64,000 nucleotides of DNA from Gnetum montanum. Its lineage: Eukaryota > Streptophyta > Gnetopsida > Gnetales > Gnetaceae. The stretch covers positions 592,062 to 656,061 of the forward strand of contig MNCI01003938.1 in the NCBI GenBank assembly GCA_015680685.1, read 5' to 3'. A program made the translations under genes and the position numbers. How positions within the stretch are numbered: position 1 is the stretch's first letter; every line of letters starts with the position of its first letter. The notes under the pieces are model-generated. The model searched no databases. It saw only the letters and a list, made by a program, of their open reading frames with translations, and was not told where the DNA came from. Positions 9,220 to 20,723 of this stretch are shown one piece after another.

Positions 9220-11006
9220 TGTAACGATGGAAAATGTCGGCAGCTGGAAAATGCTAAACAAAATTCCGTGTACACAGTTTTGACCACGGATCCGTGCGAG
9301 GGCTATGCTGGAAAAACGAATCCGCGGCGCACTGAACGGTCTTGTCAATTAGACAGGGACTTATTAAATCAGTAAACCGATGGAGATTGTGAATATTTCG
9401 TGGATCGATTTGATTCGACGAGTTGCAAAATGAGGGGAAAACAACGTAGACGAATTATAACGATGATAACGCTAACACGATAAGAGGAGGTAGACACGAG
9501 AGAAATGCGTGGTTTCAAGATCTACGCTTTGACTTGAAGAATAAATATTTTGTATACCACGTTATAGTGATGGAGACCTCGATTACTTGATATGAAGCAA
9601 ACACAAAATAACAAGAAAACTGTCCAAGCAAAAGTACAGAATGAAGTCCGATCTACCTCGTAGGCCAGAGATGGGAAGCAAGGAAGGTCAAGTACTGACG
9701 TCTATCGATCAACTGCTTCTGATAAATATAAACTCACAAACCACACCAGATGATCTGTTGATCTCTGATCTGCTCCTTTTGCCTTAGGCAGTCTTTGCTC
9801 GAAACTGCCGACGATCACCAATGGAGAAAGTTGTGTCTTCGCCAAAAGGGGTAATCGCTTCTGCTGCCAATGTTCGGGTGAAATTTCTCCTGTCTTTGTT
9901 GAAAGATAGTGCTGCCAAATGATTGCCAGAAAATGCTTCTCTCTCTCTCTCTGTCTGGGTGTTCTCCTCTATTCTGTCTTGTTGCCTCTATTTTTCTTCG
10001 CCAACTAGGGCATTTATAGGCTTGACAATATGTGGAGAAGGGATGGTTGTGATGACACGTGTCTCAGACCTTTCGAAATGTCGTTGACCTAACCAGCTTT
10101 GTGTTGAACTTTATGATTACGCACAATACACTCATTTGCGTACTGTGCGTGTGAATAACAGATGTGCGTCGGGCATGTCTCAGCTGACTTTAGGCTACAT
10201 TACGCTCATTCGCGTTGTGTCACGTGCGAGAGCGTAACAAAGCATGAAAACAATGTATTCAAGCTATTTTATGCTCGTTTACACCACCGAGCGTAGTGAA
10301 GCGTAAACGATGATTAGCTTGGCAATGCATTATGTTGAGATACGCTGCATTGCGTAACGAGGGTAAGGTGATATATCCGCAAGAAAAGGAAAAAGAGTTG
10401 ATCTGTTGCACTTCTTCTGGACTTTCTTTGACTTTTTCGAAGCTCATTACGCTGCCGTGCGTAACAGAGCGTAAACTCGACCTTGGACAAAAGACTTAGC
10501 AAAATATACGAGAAGTCGCATATTACGCTGCTTAAGCCTCTCTAGATGCCGAAGTAAGTTGCCTTCTGATACTAGACTATGTTGAACAGAATCACGCTAA
10601 GCGTCATTACGCTACGTCGCGTGATATAGCGTGCAAAGATAAAACATAGTGATGTTGGAAATCTGCAAAGGAAATCGAAGACTTGATGCTACGTGTCTCT
10701 TTGCCTTACTTTGCCTTGTTCTCCCTTCTGGAATTCGGTCATGTATTCTTGCTTGATCGCGAATCTTTGCTTGAGGCCGACTCACAATTTTCACGGTGTT
10801 TCACTTAATGCTTGCAAAAACAATTATCAAAAGTTCTTCTTTGGGGAAAGAAGCTCTATTTTCTCGAGAATTTTAGCTGATGTCTAACTCTTTCTTGATT
10901 AGGGATGTGCTCTTATTTATAGGTTAGAATGCCTTATAGATCATGAAAGACTGATGCATTGGGATCCATAGAAATTTCTAGAAGCTTTTGGATAGGAGAA
11001 ATTACA
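9220..11006 (-). repeat. 5' LTR of G0 (right boundary uncertain)
   Basis: The left edge TGTAACGATGG directly follows the primer-site candidate. A TATA box (minus strand CCTATAAATG, 10011-10020) and a CT-rich run near 9940-9956 fit a promoter reading leftward into gag. Density of GCGTAA/TTACGC is very high from 10110 to 10630. The other edge is set tentatively at ATTACA (11001-11006), the approximate inverse of the left edge. A second TATA-like site near 10914-10921 could mean the LTR is shorter or that another element begins there. No second copy of this LTR is in the window for comparison. Confidence 0.5.
10011..10020 (-). promoter_or_regulatory. TATA box of the G0 LTR
   Basis: Minus strand CCTATAAATG. 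It lies about 790 bp upstream of the inner LTR edge and points at gag-protease. It is the likely core promoter of the genomic RNA; the start site was not determined. Confidence 0.5.
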
Positions 11007-11950
11007 TATGTAACTATAATAGATGTCAAAAATGTTGTTGGCATAGAAAAATAACACCAAACATCAAAAGATAAAAATGATGCTATACATCAAGCAAAAG
11101 AATAACATTGGATGTTGAGCATCAAAATTGATGTTGGCACTATAAGTAAGGATTGACATGGGAAATGACACCAAACATCAAAATTGAAATATGGAAGAGA
11201 ATCAACCAAAAATGATGCCATAATGAATGTGAAACGTCAATTTTGGGACATGCTAAGGAGATGACAACCATGAACAATGTTGCTAATGATGCAAGATGTC
11301 AAAGTTGGGAACTCTTAAAGATAAATAGAGCCATGGAATCTATAAAATATACTTGAAACTTTGACTTATGTAGAATAAGAAAAAGTAGGTACAACACTTC
11401 TAAACATTAAATTGAAATAGTTTTTCATTACACAAAAACCTTATGAATCCATTAAACTAGTTTAGTTTGAATAATCTTTTGCAAAATGCTTGCATATTTT
11501 AATATTATCCTATTAAGATCAAACTTATAACTTGTAAAATGCAAGTTGCATGGCTTGATATAGTATATATAATATAAAAATGAAATGAGAAGAAAATTTA
11601 ATTTTAACCATCATAATAGAATAGTGGATCAAACCTTGAAAAAATGTTCTATTAATCAAAATAAAGCATCAAATATATATGTAACATTTGACAAACTATA
11701 TAGAAAGGGTAAAAAAATACACAAGTAACATATGATAAAATAGATAGAAATAACATGAAAGGAAAGAATCAACAAATTTGGGGATGCTTTTTTTGGAATT
11801 CATCCTTACAATAAGGCCAATAACAAAAGAAAAAAGCATCCTTTTGGAAATTCACATCTTACCAAAGACCAATTATAATTAATAGTACAAATAGAATGAA
11901 AAAAAAAAGAATTAAACCAATGATATGACAACCAAAATTAAAAAGAAGAG
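11007..11950. other. AT-rich spacer with dispersed short repeats
   Basis: No gene recognised. Between about 11030 and 11300 there are several variants of CAAACATCAAAA and GATGTTGRCA in both orientations, apparently decayed repeats. The rest is low-complexity A-rich sequence. Confidence 0.5.
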
Positions 11951-12520
11951 TTCCCTTATAGAGAATTCTGCTAAATAAGGTTACTTGCACTAGAGCCTCT
12001 ATCGCTCATAAATCTAAACCAAGGCCTCCAATTGAACCTTTAGAGCTTAGGATATAATTTGGAAATGGACAAGGTAGAAGATTTGCAATTTCTCCACAAT
12101 AGTTAGATGATTAATATTTGAATATTTTATTTTCTAAAAAATGATATTGCATCTACACTTCCAAATACAAAAGATAATAATAGGTCTGATAACATTACCA
12201 AGAAATCTAAAATTCATGAAATTAATAAGCAAAAGGCCAGAAAAAAATCTTGAGATAGTTAATAATTTGAAATAACTTTGCATACCTAGATTAGAGTGTG
12301 TTAAGTAAAAGGAAATTACCAAAGAATATGAATAAAATCATCCATAGCTGCAGAGAGAGGTCAAATAGGAGTATGAACCTTAAGATGTTTAAGGCATTTG
12401 CAAATAGATAAACCCTAGGGAAGAAGATACCAAAGAAACTATTGAATTTTAGGTAGAGTAGGAAGCTTCCATATGCACTTGAAGGTGGACATCTAAAAAT
12501 TTTTTGATTATTGTTTGTGT
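11950..12520 (-). pseudogene. LINE (non-LTR retrotransposon) 3'-end remnant with zf-RVT-like domain
   Basis: On the minus strand from about 12495 to 12290 one frame reads CIWKLPTLPKIQ, stop, FLWYLLP, then a stretch ending VHTPI, stop, PLSAAMDDFIHILW. This follows the pattern of the zinc-binding domain after reverse transcriptase in plant L1-type LINEs (W-L-P-K, FLW, T-P-C-P-C, H-L-W-x-C). At least six in-frame stops show it is dead. The upstream side, which would hold reverse transcriptase, is cut off by E1 at about 13064. The overlapping open frame at 12291-12581 is in a different frame and not real. Confidence 0.55.
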
Positions 12521-13063
12521 CAAAATTTGTTGCAACAATTAACAATAATTCAGAAGTTGTGCAAAAGTTGAAATTTAACATGTAGCTTATAAGGCAAAAG
12601 TTTCAATCCGTTAGTTCAATAAAGACCATGAAAAATACCTTACAATGAAGCATCCAACTATAAATAGTGGTGAACAAAATTATAAATTTGATCAAAATAA
12701 TGATGTATGGCTATAGATACCTCATAAAAATTATCAAACATTTCCCAAAAAATCCATTAATTGGCAAGACATAAATAGCTAAGAGAAATCACATCCCTCT
12801 AAAACCAAGAAGTAGACAGATGAGAATTCATAGTAGCATAAGGAGCAGGTGAAAGAGGTAATCACCATGGACAAAGCTTAGGAAGAAGATTTGGATTGAT
12901 TTTGAAATTAGTCTAATATATGTAATGGTGTAATACCTACCAAGCTCTCTAAATACTTTTGAAGACATGAGATCCAAAAATGATAATCATATGAGGAGAA
13001 AGAATCCAATTAGCAAAGTGGATACCTTTCCAAAATGCCTTTTCTTTTAGGAAATTCTTTTCA
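12521..13063. other. AT-rich sequence between the LINE remnant and E1
   Basis: Probably more of the degenerate LINE, but I cannot recognise a reverse transcriptase motif in it. It ends where homology between E1 (13064 on) and E3 (32736 on) begins. Confidence 0.4.
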
Positions 13064-13790
13064 GAGTCTTTTGATGATCATGAGGATGCATATGAGGTAG
13101 TAGGAGAATGGTGTTGGCTTGTCCTCCTATGATGAATCTAATGTTCATCTCTATGGGATCTAGCAAGAACTCTTGGCCTTGAGTCCCACTTGTACCTTGA
13201 GTCTTTTGCCTCTTACTTGAACTTCTCTGCTAGTTCAGAGTGTGATTTATTGTTGATAGGTTTATCCAGTTGAATGATAGGCATTTGTGACTGGAACTCA
13301 TGATTTTGGTGGTGTTGTTTAGCAATGAATGCATCTCTATCAAGCTCCTCCAAGACAATAGCAGAATTAACTATCTTTCCTTTGTCTTGTTCATGTCTTG
13401 CCTCCATGGCTTGGTACTTCCTTAACTGCTCCTCAATAGGCTCATATGGATGGATCATGTATCTGGTTTCATGATACCTCTAATTGCTTCACTCAATTTC
13501 ATCCCCTTAAGAGTAGTTTGGAGCATAAGGGGCGTTGAACATTTTGGTGGCAGAACAACGTTCCCTTGTAGATCTCTCCATCTAAGTTGCTAGTCTTGAT
13601 GAAAGATGAATGTGAAGTCGAGATAGTAAGGATCACGATGAGCATATGAAATCCTTATTTGCATTGGCATACTCCAGTCTTCTTCTTCTTCAATTTTGTC
13701 ACTACTTTTCCTTGGTTCCCTAGCAGGTGATGTGGTATTCTTATTTAAAGTTCTGTTATATTTTTTTTAGATGTTCATTTTAAGTGTGCT
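13064..13790 (-). pseudogene. gag: gag N-terminal fragment of E1
   Basis: The minus-strand open stretch 13458-13213 (MIHPYEPIEEQLRKYQAM...) is about 90 percent identical to 33125-32963 in E3. It continues rightward with stops toward a start region near 13680 (MPMQIRISYAH-like). It precedes the gag core seen in E3. The sequence has Glu/Lys-rich, predicted helical character but no named domain that I recognise. The rest of the gene is missing. Confidence 0.65.
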
Positions 13791-13871
13791 TTTGTTAGGG
13801 TTATGAAATTTAAATTTTTGTTCCAAGTACAATGAACTTTGTGAAATTAATTACTAAGCATACATTGACTT

Positions 13872-13891
13872 GTTGTCGGCAATAGTGCCAA
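13872..13891 (-). other. Primer-binding site of E1
   Basis: Minus strand TTGGCACTATTGCCGACAAC immediately next to the LTR edge. It resembles the TGGCGCCGTTGCCGGGG primer site used by many Athila/Tat plant elements (tRNA-Asp type), after C-to-T style changes on either strand. Confidence 0.7.
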
Positions 13892-14757
13892 TGATAAGTG
13901 GTGGAGTAATCCAACACCCAACCATATAAGTTATGAATGTTCATGCATAGCTTGATCATAATCCATGGATGAGGCAATGTCATTATGCTAGTAATTGGTT
14001 AAAGTTCAGGATCGTTGTCTTCCCACATGAGCTAGTAAAATCTAGGTGTATGGTTTAACTCATTGTGAGGTATATGATCACTGATGCTGTGTTGGAAATG
14101 TCTCCTAGCTATGATGGTAAAGTGTGAAAATAATTCTAAGTTTGAGGAAAAGGATAAAATAATCTACTCTAGCCTAGAGCGATGAGTATCCATTCTTGGT
14201 TTGTTGTACATGCCTTGGGCTCATGTAACTATTATTAGGATTACCAAATGAGTTCACTATTGAGTGAATCAAGTGAAACCACTACTAGGTTGCCAAACAA
14301 GCACACTTAAATGCTTGAAACTAATCATACTCATTCCACTTTACTATGAATAAGGAAAGTAAAGTCCTTAAAGAATGTAACTAATTAAATTAGGAAAACA
14401 TTAAGAATTATGCTAAGTAAAATAATAAAGCTAAGTGGATGCTACAATGATGGAAAGTAATCTCAATCTTTATTTTTGTCATGAATTATGCCCAAGTACA
14501 CTTCACTCAAATAAAGACTCTAAATAACTGCTCAACATCACACTATAGGTATTCACTCTATCGCTAAAGTACAAAAACAAACTACAAGAGTCTACCTATG
14601 GTTGGAATGAAAGTTGTTTGGACCATGCACCTAAGTGTCATATTTCTAGGCCTACATGTGTTTGCGATATCAAATATTTAACATCATAGCTTGTGCCCTG
14701 ATATCAGAGATCCGATATCATTGCTCGATATCTTATTTGGTAAAAAACTTGATTTAT
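13892..14757 (-). repeat. LTR A (5' LTR of E1)
   Basis: It starts TGATAAGTGGTGG and ends ...CTTGATTTAT, about 866 bp, homologous along its length to 34530-35460. The terminal TTATCA of the E3 copy has decayed to TTATTC. The U3 side (14650-14740) contains four GATATC palindromes. The primer site on its left makes it a 5' LTR; a purine run (GGAGAAGAGAA on minus) on its right leaves open that it also served as a 3' LTR of a tandem partner. Confidence 0.8.
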
Positions 14758-17000
14758 TCTCTTCTCCAAGATGGATGCTCTCCTCCAAGATGTTTTTTTT
14801 CTTCTTCATAGTGGTCAATCTCATATTATCAGTAGCAAGTTATTTATTTTATTCTTGGACTATGATGAATGCCTTAGCATGTGCACATGTTTGTGCTTCT
14901 ACTACAGAGGCATTCCACACTGCTTTCTCCTTCTCCAATGCCATCTATTTATTCTTTTCAATTAGGTGGTTCATTTATTTAGTTTTGAACTATTCTATCT
15001 GGTCAAGTGCAATGAATTAAGTTGGATCTCTTCATTTAGTCTCAGGGTTGCGAGCTCTTCATGTAATCTTAGAATTTCATTTTCTACATGCTCTACCCTT
15101 GTATCTACCATGACTAGCTTTCCTTGATAGTGATGAGCTTCGGCTGTACTACAGTGACATCATTGGGGATGTTGAAGAGTGTTTTCATGACTTGTCTAGT
15201 CTACAGTAGTTTATCAACCACATCTTTATGGTTAGTAGGAGTCATTGAGGTTCTAGTTAACATTTGAACATCTTTGGCTTTAGTTAGATCTACCAGTGGC
15301 ACAACAAATACATTGAAAGATTCTTTGATGTGATTAGTGATCACCTCTACTTTTCCCACTGCATCTTGGTATTGCATTACTGCTACTTTGGCTCCCTCTT
15401 CAGTCTCAAGCACCACTTGGAATGATGCAACATTTCCAAAGATTTTTTGTGACCATTGAACCTCTTCTCCTGATTGTAGTGAGATCTATCCACTTGCTGG
15501 ATCTGTTGAAACTATGGACTGGATGGCACTTTCAATAACTTTGTAAAGGTTGGCCTCCTCCATTGTTCCCTAGCTGATGGTTTTTATAATATATTATAGA
15601 TGACTCATCATTGGTCTATAGTCTTGCAATGATGATGGTGGAACTTGTTGTTGTTACTGTTATTGCTCTTGGTGTTGCTGCTACTCCTATTGTTGCTCTT
15701 ACTCTTCTTCTTGTTGGTCTTCGCCTTGATCCTTCTTGGGTGATATTGGTTTAAGAAATTTAGCATATGAAGCATTTTAGGCTCTCTAGGAAACGTTATT
15801 AGTGTATCCTAGGATTTTGGCTCGCTTGCATAGCTTTCTGATAAGATAGAGAAATGGAAGTGTTGGATTTCCTACCTTTCTTTCTTTAAACTACCTCTAA
15901 ATTTCCATAAAATAAAGTTGTGTGAGGTTGGCTTCCTCTTCAGTCTCAAGCACCACTTGGAATGATGCAACATTTCCAAAGATTTTTTGTGACCATTGAA
16001 CCTCTTCTCCTGATTGTAGTGAGATCTATCCACTTGCTGGATCTGTTGAAACTATGGACTGGATGGCACTTTTAATAACTTTGTAAAGGTTGTCCTCCTC
16101 CATTGTTCCCTAGCTGATGGTTTTTATAATCTATTATCGATGACTCATCATTGGTCTATAGTCTTGCAACGATGATGATGGAACTTATTGTTGTTGCTGT
16201 TATTGCTCTTGGTGTTGCTGCTATTCCTATTGTTGCTCTTACTCTTCTTCTTGTTGGTCTTCGTCTTGATCCTTCTTGGGTGATATTGGTTTAAGAAATT
16301 TAGCATATGAAGCATTTTGGGCTGTCTAGGGAACATTATTAGTGTATCCTAGGATTTTGGCTCGCTTGCATAGCTTTCTGATAAGATAGAGAAATGGAAG
16401 TGTTGGCTTTCCTACCTTTCTTTCTTTAAACTACCTCTAAATTTCCATAAAATAAAGTTGTGTGAGGTTGGTATTGTATTTTCCCATCACCATTGCACTT
16501 CCTCTAGCTGCATAAGTGGATAGTTGATTGAGTCCTTTTGTTGGGAACAAGTGATAGTTGCCAATTTTGAAGTAGATTCTTTTTTCGAGAGTTAGCTCAT
16601 TATAATGCTTATCTTCTTTGTCATATTTCCATTTTAGCCATAATTTTTGGGTTTTACTATCCAATTGCATGGCTAGATTTGCTATCCTTGCCCCTTCATT
16701 GGGTATGTTGAGCGCTTCAGCTATCGCCTTGATTGAGAATGAGACTAAGATTCCTCCAATGTTAATAATAGTACCCTCTTTTTTGTTGTGCCAAATTTGA
16801 TAGGTTTTTCCAACGTATCATTCACCATTATGTGAAAGTGTTAGCCATAGTGGTGATGCTCGGAGTTATGCCCTTACTATTTTAGGAACAAATTCCATGA
16901 ACGGGCCAACATTCATTTTCACAATGACTATGGTTAGAATGGATCTCTCTTGAATAGCCTAGAGTCCTTGGACCAATTGTCCTTAGCAAGAGTCTCTTGG
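14758..17000 (-). pseudogene. Second plant-transposon-protein-like gene, degenerate
   Basis: Minus-strand frames contain GGILVSFSIKAIAEALNIPN (near 16770-16700), then KTQKLWLKWKYDKEDKHYN, LFPTKGLNQLSTYAARGSA and LTQLYFMEI...NPTLPFLYLIRKLCKRAKI (to about 16370). This follows the plan of the plant transposon-protein domain (an I-x-x-x-L-x-I-P turn, then an LPF-x-x-L-I-x-x-L-C-K-R-A block), so it is a distant relative of the G0 antisense gene. Downstream are Gln/Glu-rich and coiled-coil-like stretches (15416-15201 is open). Many stops sit where Gln or Trp codons are expected. An internal 540-bp tandem duplication disrupts it. Which retroelement it belongs to, and whether it is sense or antisense in that element, is not resolved. 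Confidence 0.5.
15390..16470. repeat. 540-bp direct tandem duplication
   Basis: 15390-15930 and 15930-16470 are nearly identical at exactly 540 bp offset (the CACCACTTGG ending at 15420 recurs at 15960), with only a few per cent differences by eye. The duplication covers the Gln-rich to coiled-coil part of the degenerate gene on the minus strand. Its low divergence compared with the surrounding decay implies a fairly recent event. Confidence 0.9.
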
Positions 17001-17770
17001 TGAATTTTAAATGATTGGGCTTCCTGCTCCTTGTGTTATGGTTCCTGTCCTCCAATTTGTCCTCTACCTTGGCCTCTTGGTCATTTACTTGCACCTTGTG
17101 AGAGTCCTCCTTGTGCTCCTCTCTTTGGGACCATTTGCAATCATTCAAGGGTTTGAAATTACTAAGGTTATCTCATATATTCTTAACAATTCCATACCTT
17201 ACTCATACCCTTAGTTACATTAAGCCCTTAGTTTATTGTGATTGCAGAGCTAGAAAAATTTAAAAAAGTTTTTCCATAAGTGTTATTTTCTTTATGACTC
17301 CTCACAGTTATCTATTTTGTTCATATTTCTGGCTTGTAATGATGGTTATGATTCCTTAAGAATCATTATTTAAGTGTTCTTGTGTTAATATGATTGATTT
17401 TTCATTAAAAATTTCAAGTTTCTTTTCATACTTACCCTTAAAAATACCTTCTAGTTATTAGCAAATTTTGAAAAATCAATTCAAATTTCCCTCACTAGCA
17501 TCCCCCACAACTAAGATGAGCACTCTAGGATCAAAGATATTTGAAAATCACAGAAATCAGAGCAATGTTGTGTAAGATATGGCTTTGGAAAGCTAAGAGG
17601 TTAGAGTTGAATTTACAAAAGAAAATTTGAAAAATCTCCCTTGCTTCAAATGAGAAAGAATGAACATTTTTGCTAAGTGTCCACCTATATATATGTTTTA
17701 TGCAAGCTGATATTGGGGTAGACTCAATATCGGAGCCCAACAATTTTCATTTTCCATTAAGTTTTTAGGA
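17001..17770. other. Junction region between the transposon-protein gene and the E3 3' remnant
   Basis: It contains a polypurine-type sequence on the minus strand (AGTTGTGGGGGATG, near 17496-17511) resembling the E2 polypurine tract (CAGTTGTGGGGTA). It also contains a U3-like stretch at 17690-17740 with GATATTG and CAATATC and a TATA-like run. No LTR homologous to the E3 5' LTR is found next to it, so the 3' end of E3 is unresolved. Confidence 0.35.
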
Positions 17771-19867
17771 TAAAAATTGATTCTCTATGAATCTTAGAAA
17801 GGTTTAAAGTAGAATTAGAGGGTCTTGGATGATAGATGATGTGTATTTCATCAACAATTGGGCACGGATAGTGTGTAAAGAAGGAATCTCAGGTTATGAA
17901 AGTTCAGAGGATGGATAAGAAGGGTAATGAATTCATGTTATTAGAATGGATAGTGTAAATAATATGAGAAGTTTTTATTGATGTGGGAATGCTCAAGATG
18001 ATGTGGAATCGCTTGGCTAGTATAAGATACAATAGTTATATAAGTAGGTCCTCCCAAAAGCAGTCTCTAGCCCTTAATGTCCTTGTATAACTATGCCTAA
18101 AATTGTCCTTAGGCACTTAAGGAGTTGAATGTAACACATACCTATTTAGCAGAACATACATGTTAGTACCACCAAATTTGAGAAAATAACTCTATGTTAC
18201 ACAAAACCACAAGTTATGACTAGTCTTACAGTGAGATAAGATGGACTTAGAAGGGATTGTAGAAAATAGGACATGAGGTATCTTACCATAGGCATAATGA
18301 ATTCTTGTGTTTTATTAGTGGTTAAAGTAATCACTAACCTTTGGTCTAAGATTCGAACCAAGTCCTAATCACATTTTAGTGACATCACATCATTTCATCT
18401 CTTGGAATTACAACTGTGAGACTATTAATGTTGCAAGGAGTATCATCACTTAGCATATTGCCCAAGGGAGGATTTTTATTCATGGAACTTTATTTTATTT
18501 TTAGATTTATGATAAGCCACCAACCTTCAGGCATGGGAACATGTCTTTCTAGTGGGACCCCTAGAAATTTATTTTGTGCTTTTTTTACTTTTATTTGTGT
18601 CAGCCTTTCAAGGTAGCACTTATTTAACTCTTACTCTCATTTTTTCATTAGATCTACAAGGATGTAATACAACCTTAGCAACATGATAAAACTTACAATA
18701 GTAATCCAAAAGAATCCACAAATCCCTTTGATGTCACACCCTTTTCATTATCTCTTGGTTCTTGACTCTTTTGTCTAGGCATAATGATCCCAAGTTTATT
18801 CTTAGTTGTATCATGGAAAAGAATGTCATTATTTCCATGGTAAGAACCTTTAATTAATGGAATGGATGGTGTGGATAGTGTGGGCCCACTATTCAAATAA
18901 TTAGTCCCTTATGACTTGATAACATAGAGAAATCTTCGCCTTATTAGACTACATCTTGCATTTATTTGTAATGTGTCTTATTAACAAGCAAAATTATGTA
19001 CAAAGGAAATAGAAACAAAGTATGAAAAAGGTGTAAAGAACGAAAAATGTTAAAAGAATGGAAAATGTCAAAGAATTAAAAAATTTTAAAGAATATCAAA
19101 AATTTAAGAAATGAAAAATGTGAAAAAATAAGAAGATGTTAAAGAATTTGAAAGATATAAAAGAAGAGAAAAAATTGTATTAAGAAATAGGAAAATTAAA
19201 AATAATCATAAAACAAAAAAATTAAAAAGAACTTATTAATTCTAGAATCAAGGTATAGTGTCTCCTCCATGACTGAACTCATGGACGAGTGTTTGGAAAA
19301 TGCTCCCTAGGTCTTCTCAATCATACACTCGAAGTGGTTTACTTACCATCTTTATTGATTTAACCTTTCTATTATTATCCCATGTGATCTTGATGATGGT
19401 TGAGTTTTCATCATTTAAGTCCTTAGTTTCTTTCTCTATTGGTGTATGATTATGATTTATTAATTTTGTTTTTGCATCCTTAGTTAGAGTCATTTTTTTA
19501 GAATGGGAATTAATAAATGAGTCAAATTGTTGGCCACAGGGTGTCTTTTGATTTATTGGCCTCTGCTCTTTCTTTTACACACTTTTTTTTCACTATTGTT
19601 GTGGACTATCATAGTAATTGTGTTGACATTCTGAATGATTAGTCCATGATTGCACCCTTTTCTTTTAGCAGTAATGCATGGGATTTGCTACGTGTGCATG
19701 GCTTTGTGCTTGTCCTCCTTAGGGATCTCAACAAATAGATCTCTCATACTTAGCTTAGCATCAATTGTGCTAAGCCATGCTCTCCCCATAATAATTGGAA
19801 ATTCCTTATCAGCATCTTTTACATCAATTACCAAAAAGTCTATCAAATAAGATCAACCATTGATAGT
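17771..19867 (-). mobile_element. E3, 3' part (left of the nested E2)
   Basis: Blocks at about 18040-18090, 18300-18420 and 18700-18900 resemble E2 blocks at 21450-21490, 21700-21790 and 22180-22340 in the same order, so this is the post-integrase region of a related element. At 19862-19640 the minus strand encodes the end of the protease region (SYLIDFLVI, then FPIIMGRAWLSTIDAKLSMR), which continues the protease fragment at 30860-30624 across the E2 insertion. Reverse transcriptase and integrase are missing between these blocks, so E3 carries an internal deletion. Confidence 0.6.
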
Positions 19868-20723
19868 TGATGAGCAGTGAGGTACCCCTATGCCCAACCA
19901 TACGAATCACAAGCGTTCATGTGCAATCTAGTCGAATTCCATAGACTTTAATTACCAAGTATGATAGAGCTAAACAATGAGTTCATGTTGTCCTTTCGTT
20001 TTCTTCCTAGTCTCACTTATGAAATGCAAGTGTATGTTTAAGTGCGACTGAGGCATAAGATTTTTATTATTTTGTGTTTTATGAATTGATAACCTAAAAT
20101 GAGAATAAAAGTGAGAGTAATTAAGTGCTAAGTAAACTATTGTCTAATTTAGCCTAACACAAGTAATCGTCTCCACTTCTTGGACATATCCTAAACTTAG
20201 TGTAAAAATTACTGGATTTCCAAACACTAACTATTTCTGAGCTACCAAGGGTCACACGTATGTTCAAAGGGGTCATGCGTATGTATTCTAATGAGTTTCT
20301 TAATTAATCAAAATTAATTATTGAATGAATAATATTAATGTAAACTACATGAAATCACAATATCTAAATGCATAAAGAAAGAAAGTCTCAAGTGCTACAA
20401 GGATGAATCAAAGAGTTCGTCTTTATTGCCAACACAATGGTGTGCTCAGGTACATCAATGCTTGAATAAAGATTTGATCACACTTAGACCTCTTACTGTG
20501 GGCACTCAGAAAATATTCTAACTTTCAAATGAACAAACTACAAGAGTTTTGCTACTTAACTTCCAAAAACTACCCTCAATCGTGTGCCCAGGGGCTATAT
20601 TTATAAACTTGGGAGTAACCCAGTGATATCGCATGCATGATATCACATCTTGGGCCATGATATTATGTACCCGATATTGCGACTGCTCTAATATTGGAGC
20701 TTTAGAAAAAACATGATTCATCA
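19868..20723 (-). repeat. LTR C (3' LTR of E2)
   Basis: It runs from TGATGAGCAGTGAGG to ATGATTCATCA. On the minus strand a TATA box (TATAAATA, complement of 20598-20605) follows a U3 carrying GATATC-type palindromes. It pairs with 29763-30618, with identical length. Confidence 0.92.

Larger units (their letters stand above)
1..11006 (-). mobile_element. G0: gag-protease-only Ty3/Gypsy-type retrotransposon with an antisense gene; open at left edge
   Basis: Read on the minus strand the parts are: an LTR with TATA box (from 9220, right boundary uncertain), a primer-binding-site candidate (9196-9213), a gag-protease frame (8960-5205), a spacer rich in GCGTAA hexamers, and then a convergent multi-exon gene on the plus strand (1766-4568). 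No reverse transcriptase, RNase H or integrase motif is visible between 5204 and 1, so as seen the element is non-autonomous. The left LTR is not in the window. The hexamer GCGTAA/TTACGC recurs in the LTR, the spacers and both coding blocks, which supports one unit. Known Tat-lineage elements can carry extra ORFs between pol and the 3' LTR, some antisense; assignment to that lineage is inference. The right edge at 11006 is a guess from ATTACA mirroring TGTAAC at the left LTR edge and from a drop in GC. Confidence 0.7.
13064..14757 (-). mobile_element. E1: truncated gypsy element, 5' LTR plus gag start
   Basis: It carries an LTR at 13892-14757, a primer-binding site just left of it, and the first part of gag leftward to about 13064, where similarity to E3 (32736-35460) stops. 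Orientation is minus. It is a truncated 5' end of the same family as E3, collinear except that E3 contains solo LTR F where E1 has an empty site (GTTAG at 13794-13798). Confidence 0.8.

Noticed and set aside
12291-12581. 96-aa hydrophobic open frame on the minus strand
   Set aside because: It is one frame off the LINE zinc-domain remnant and only looks hydrophobic because of T-rich sequence.
13064-14757. Reading E1 and the 32.7-35.5 kb segment as the two LTR-bearing ends of one element
   Set aside because: Both carry primer site and gag on the same side of the LTR, so both are 5' ends, not a 5'/3' pair.
17496-17511. 3' LTR of E3 starting at the polypurine-like GTTGTGGGGGA
   Set aside because: The sequence to its left does not match the E3 5' LTR, so no LTR was called.
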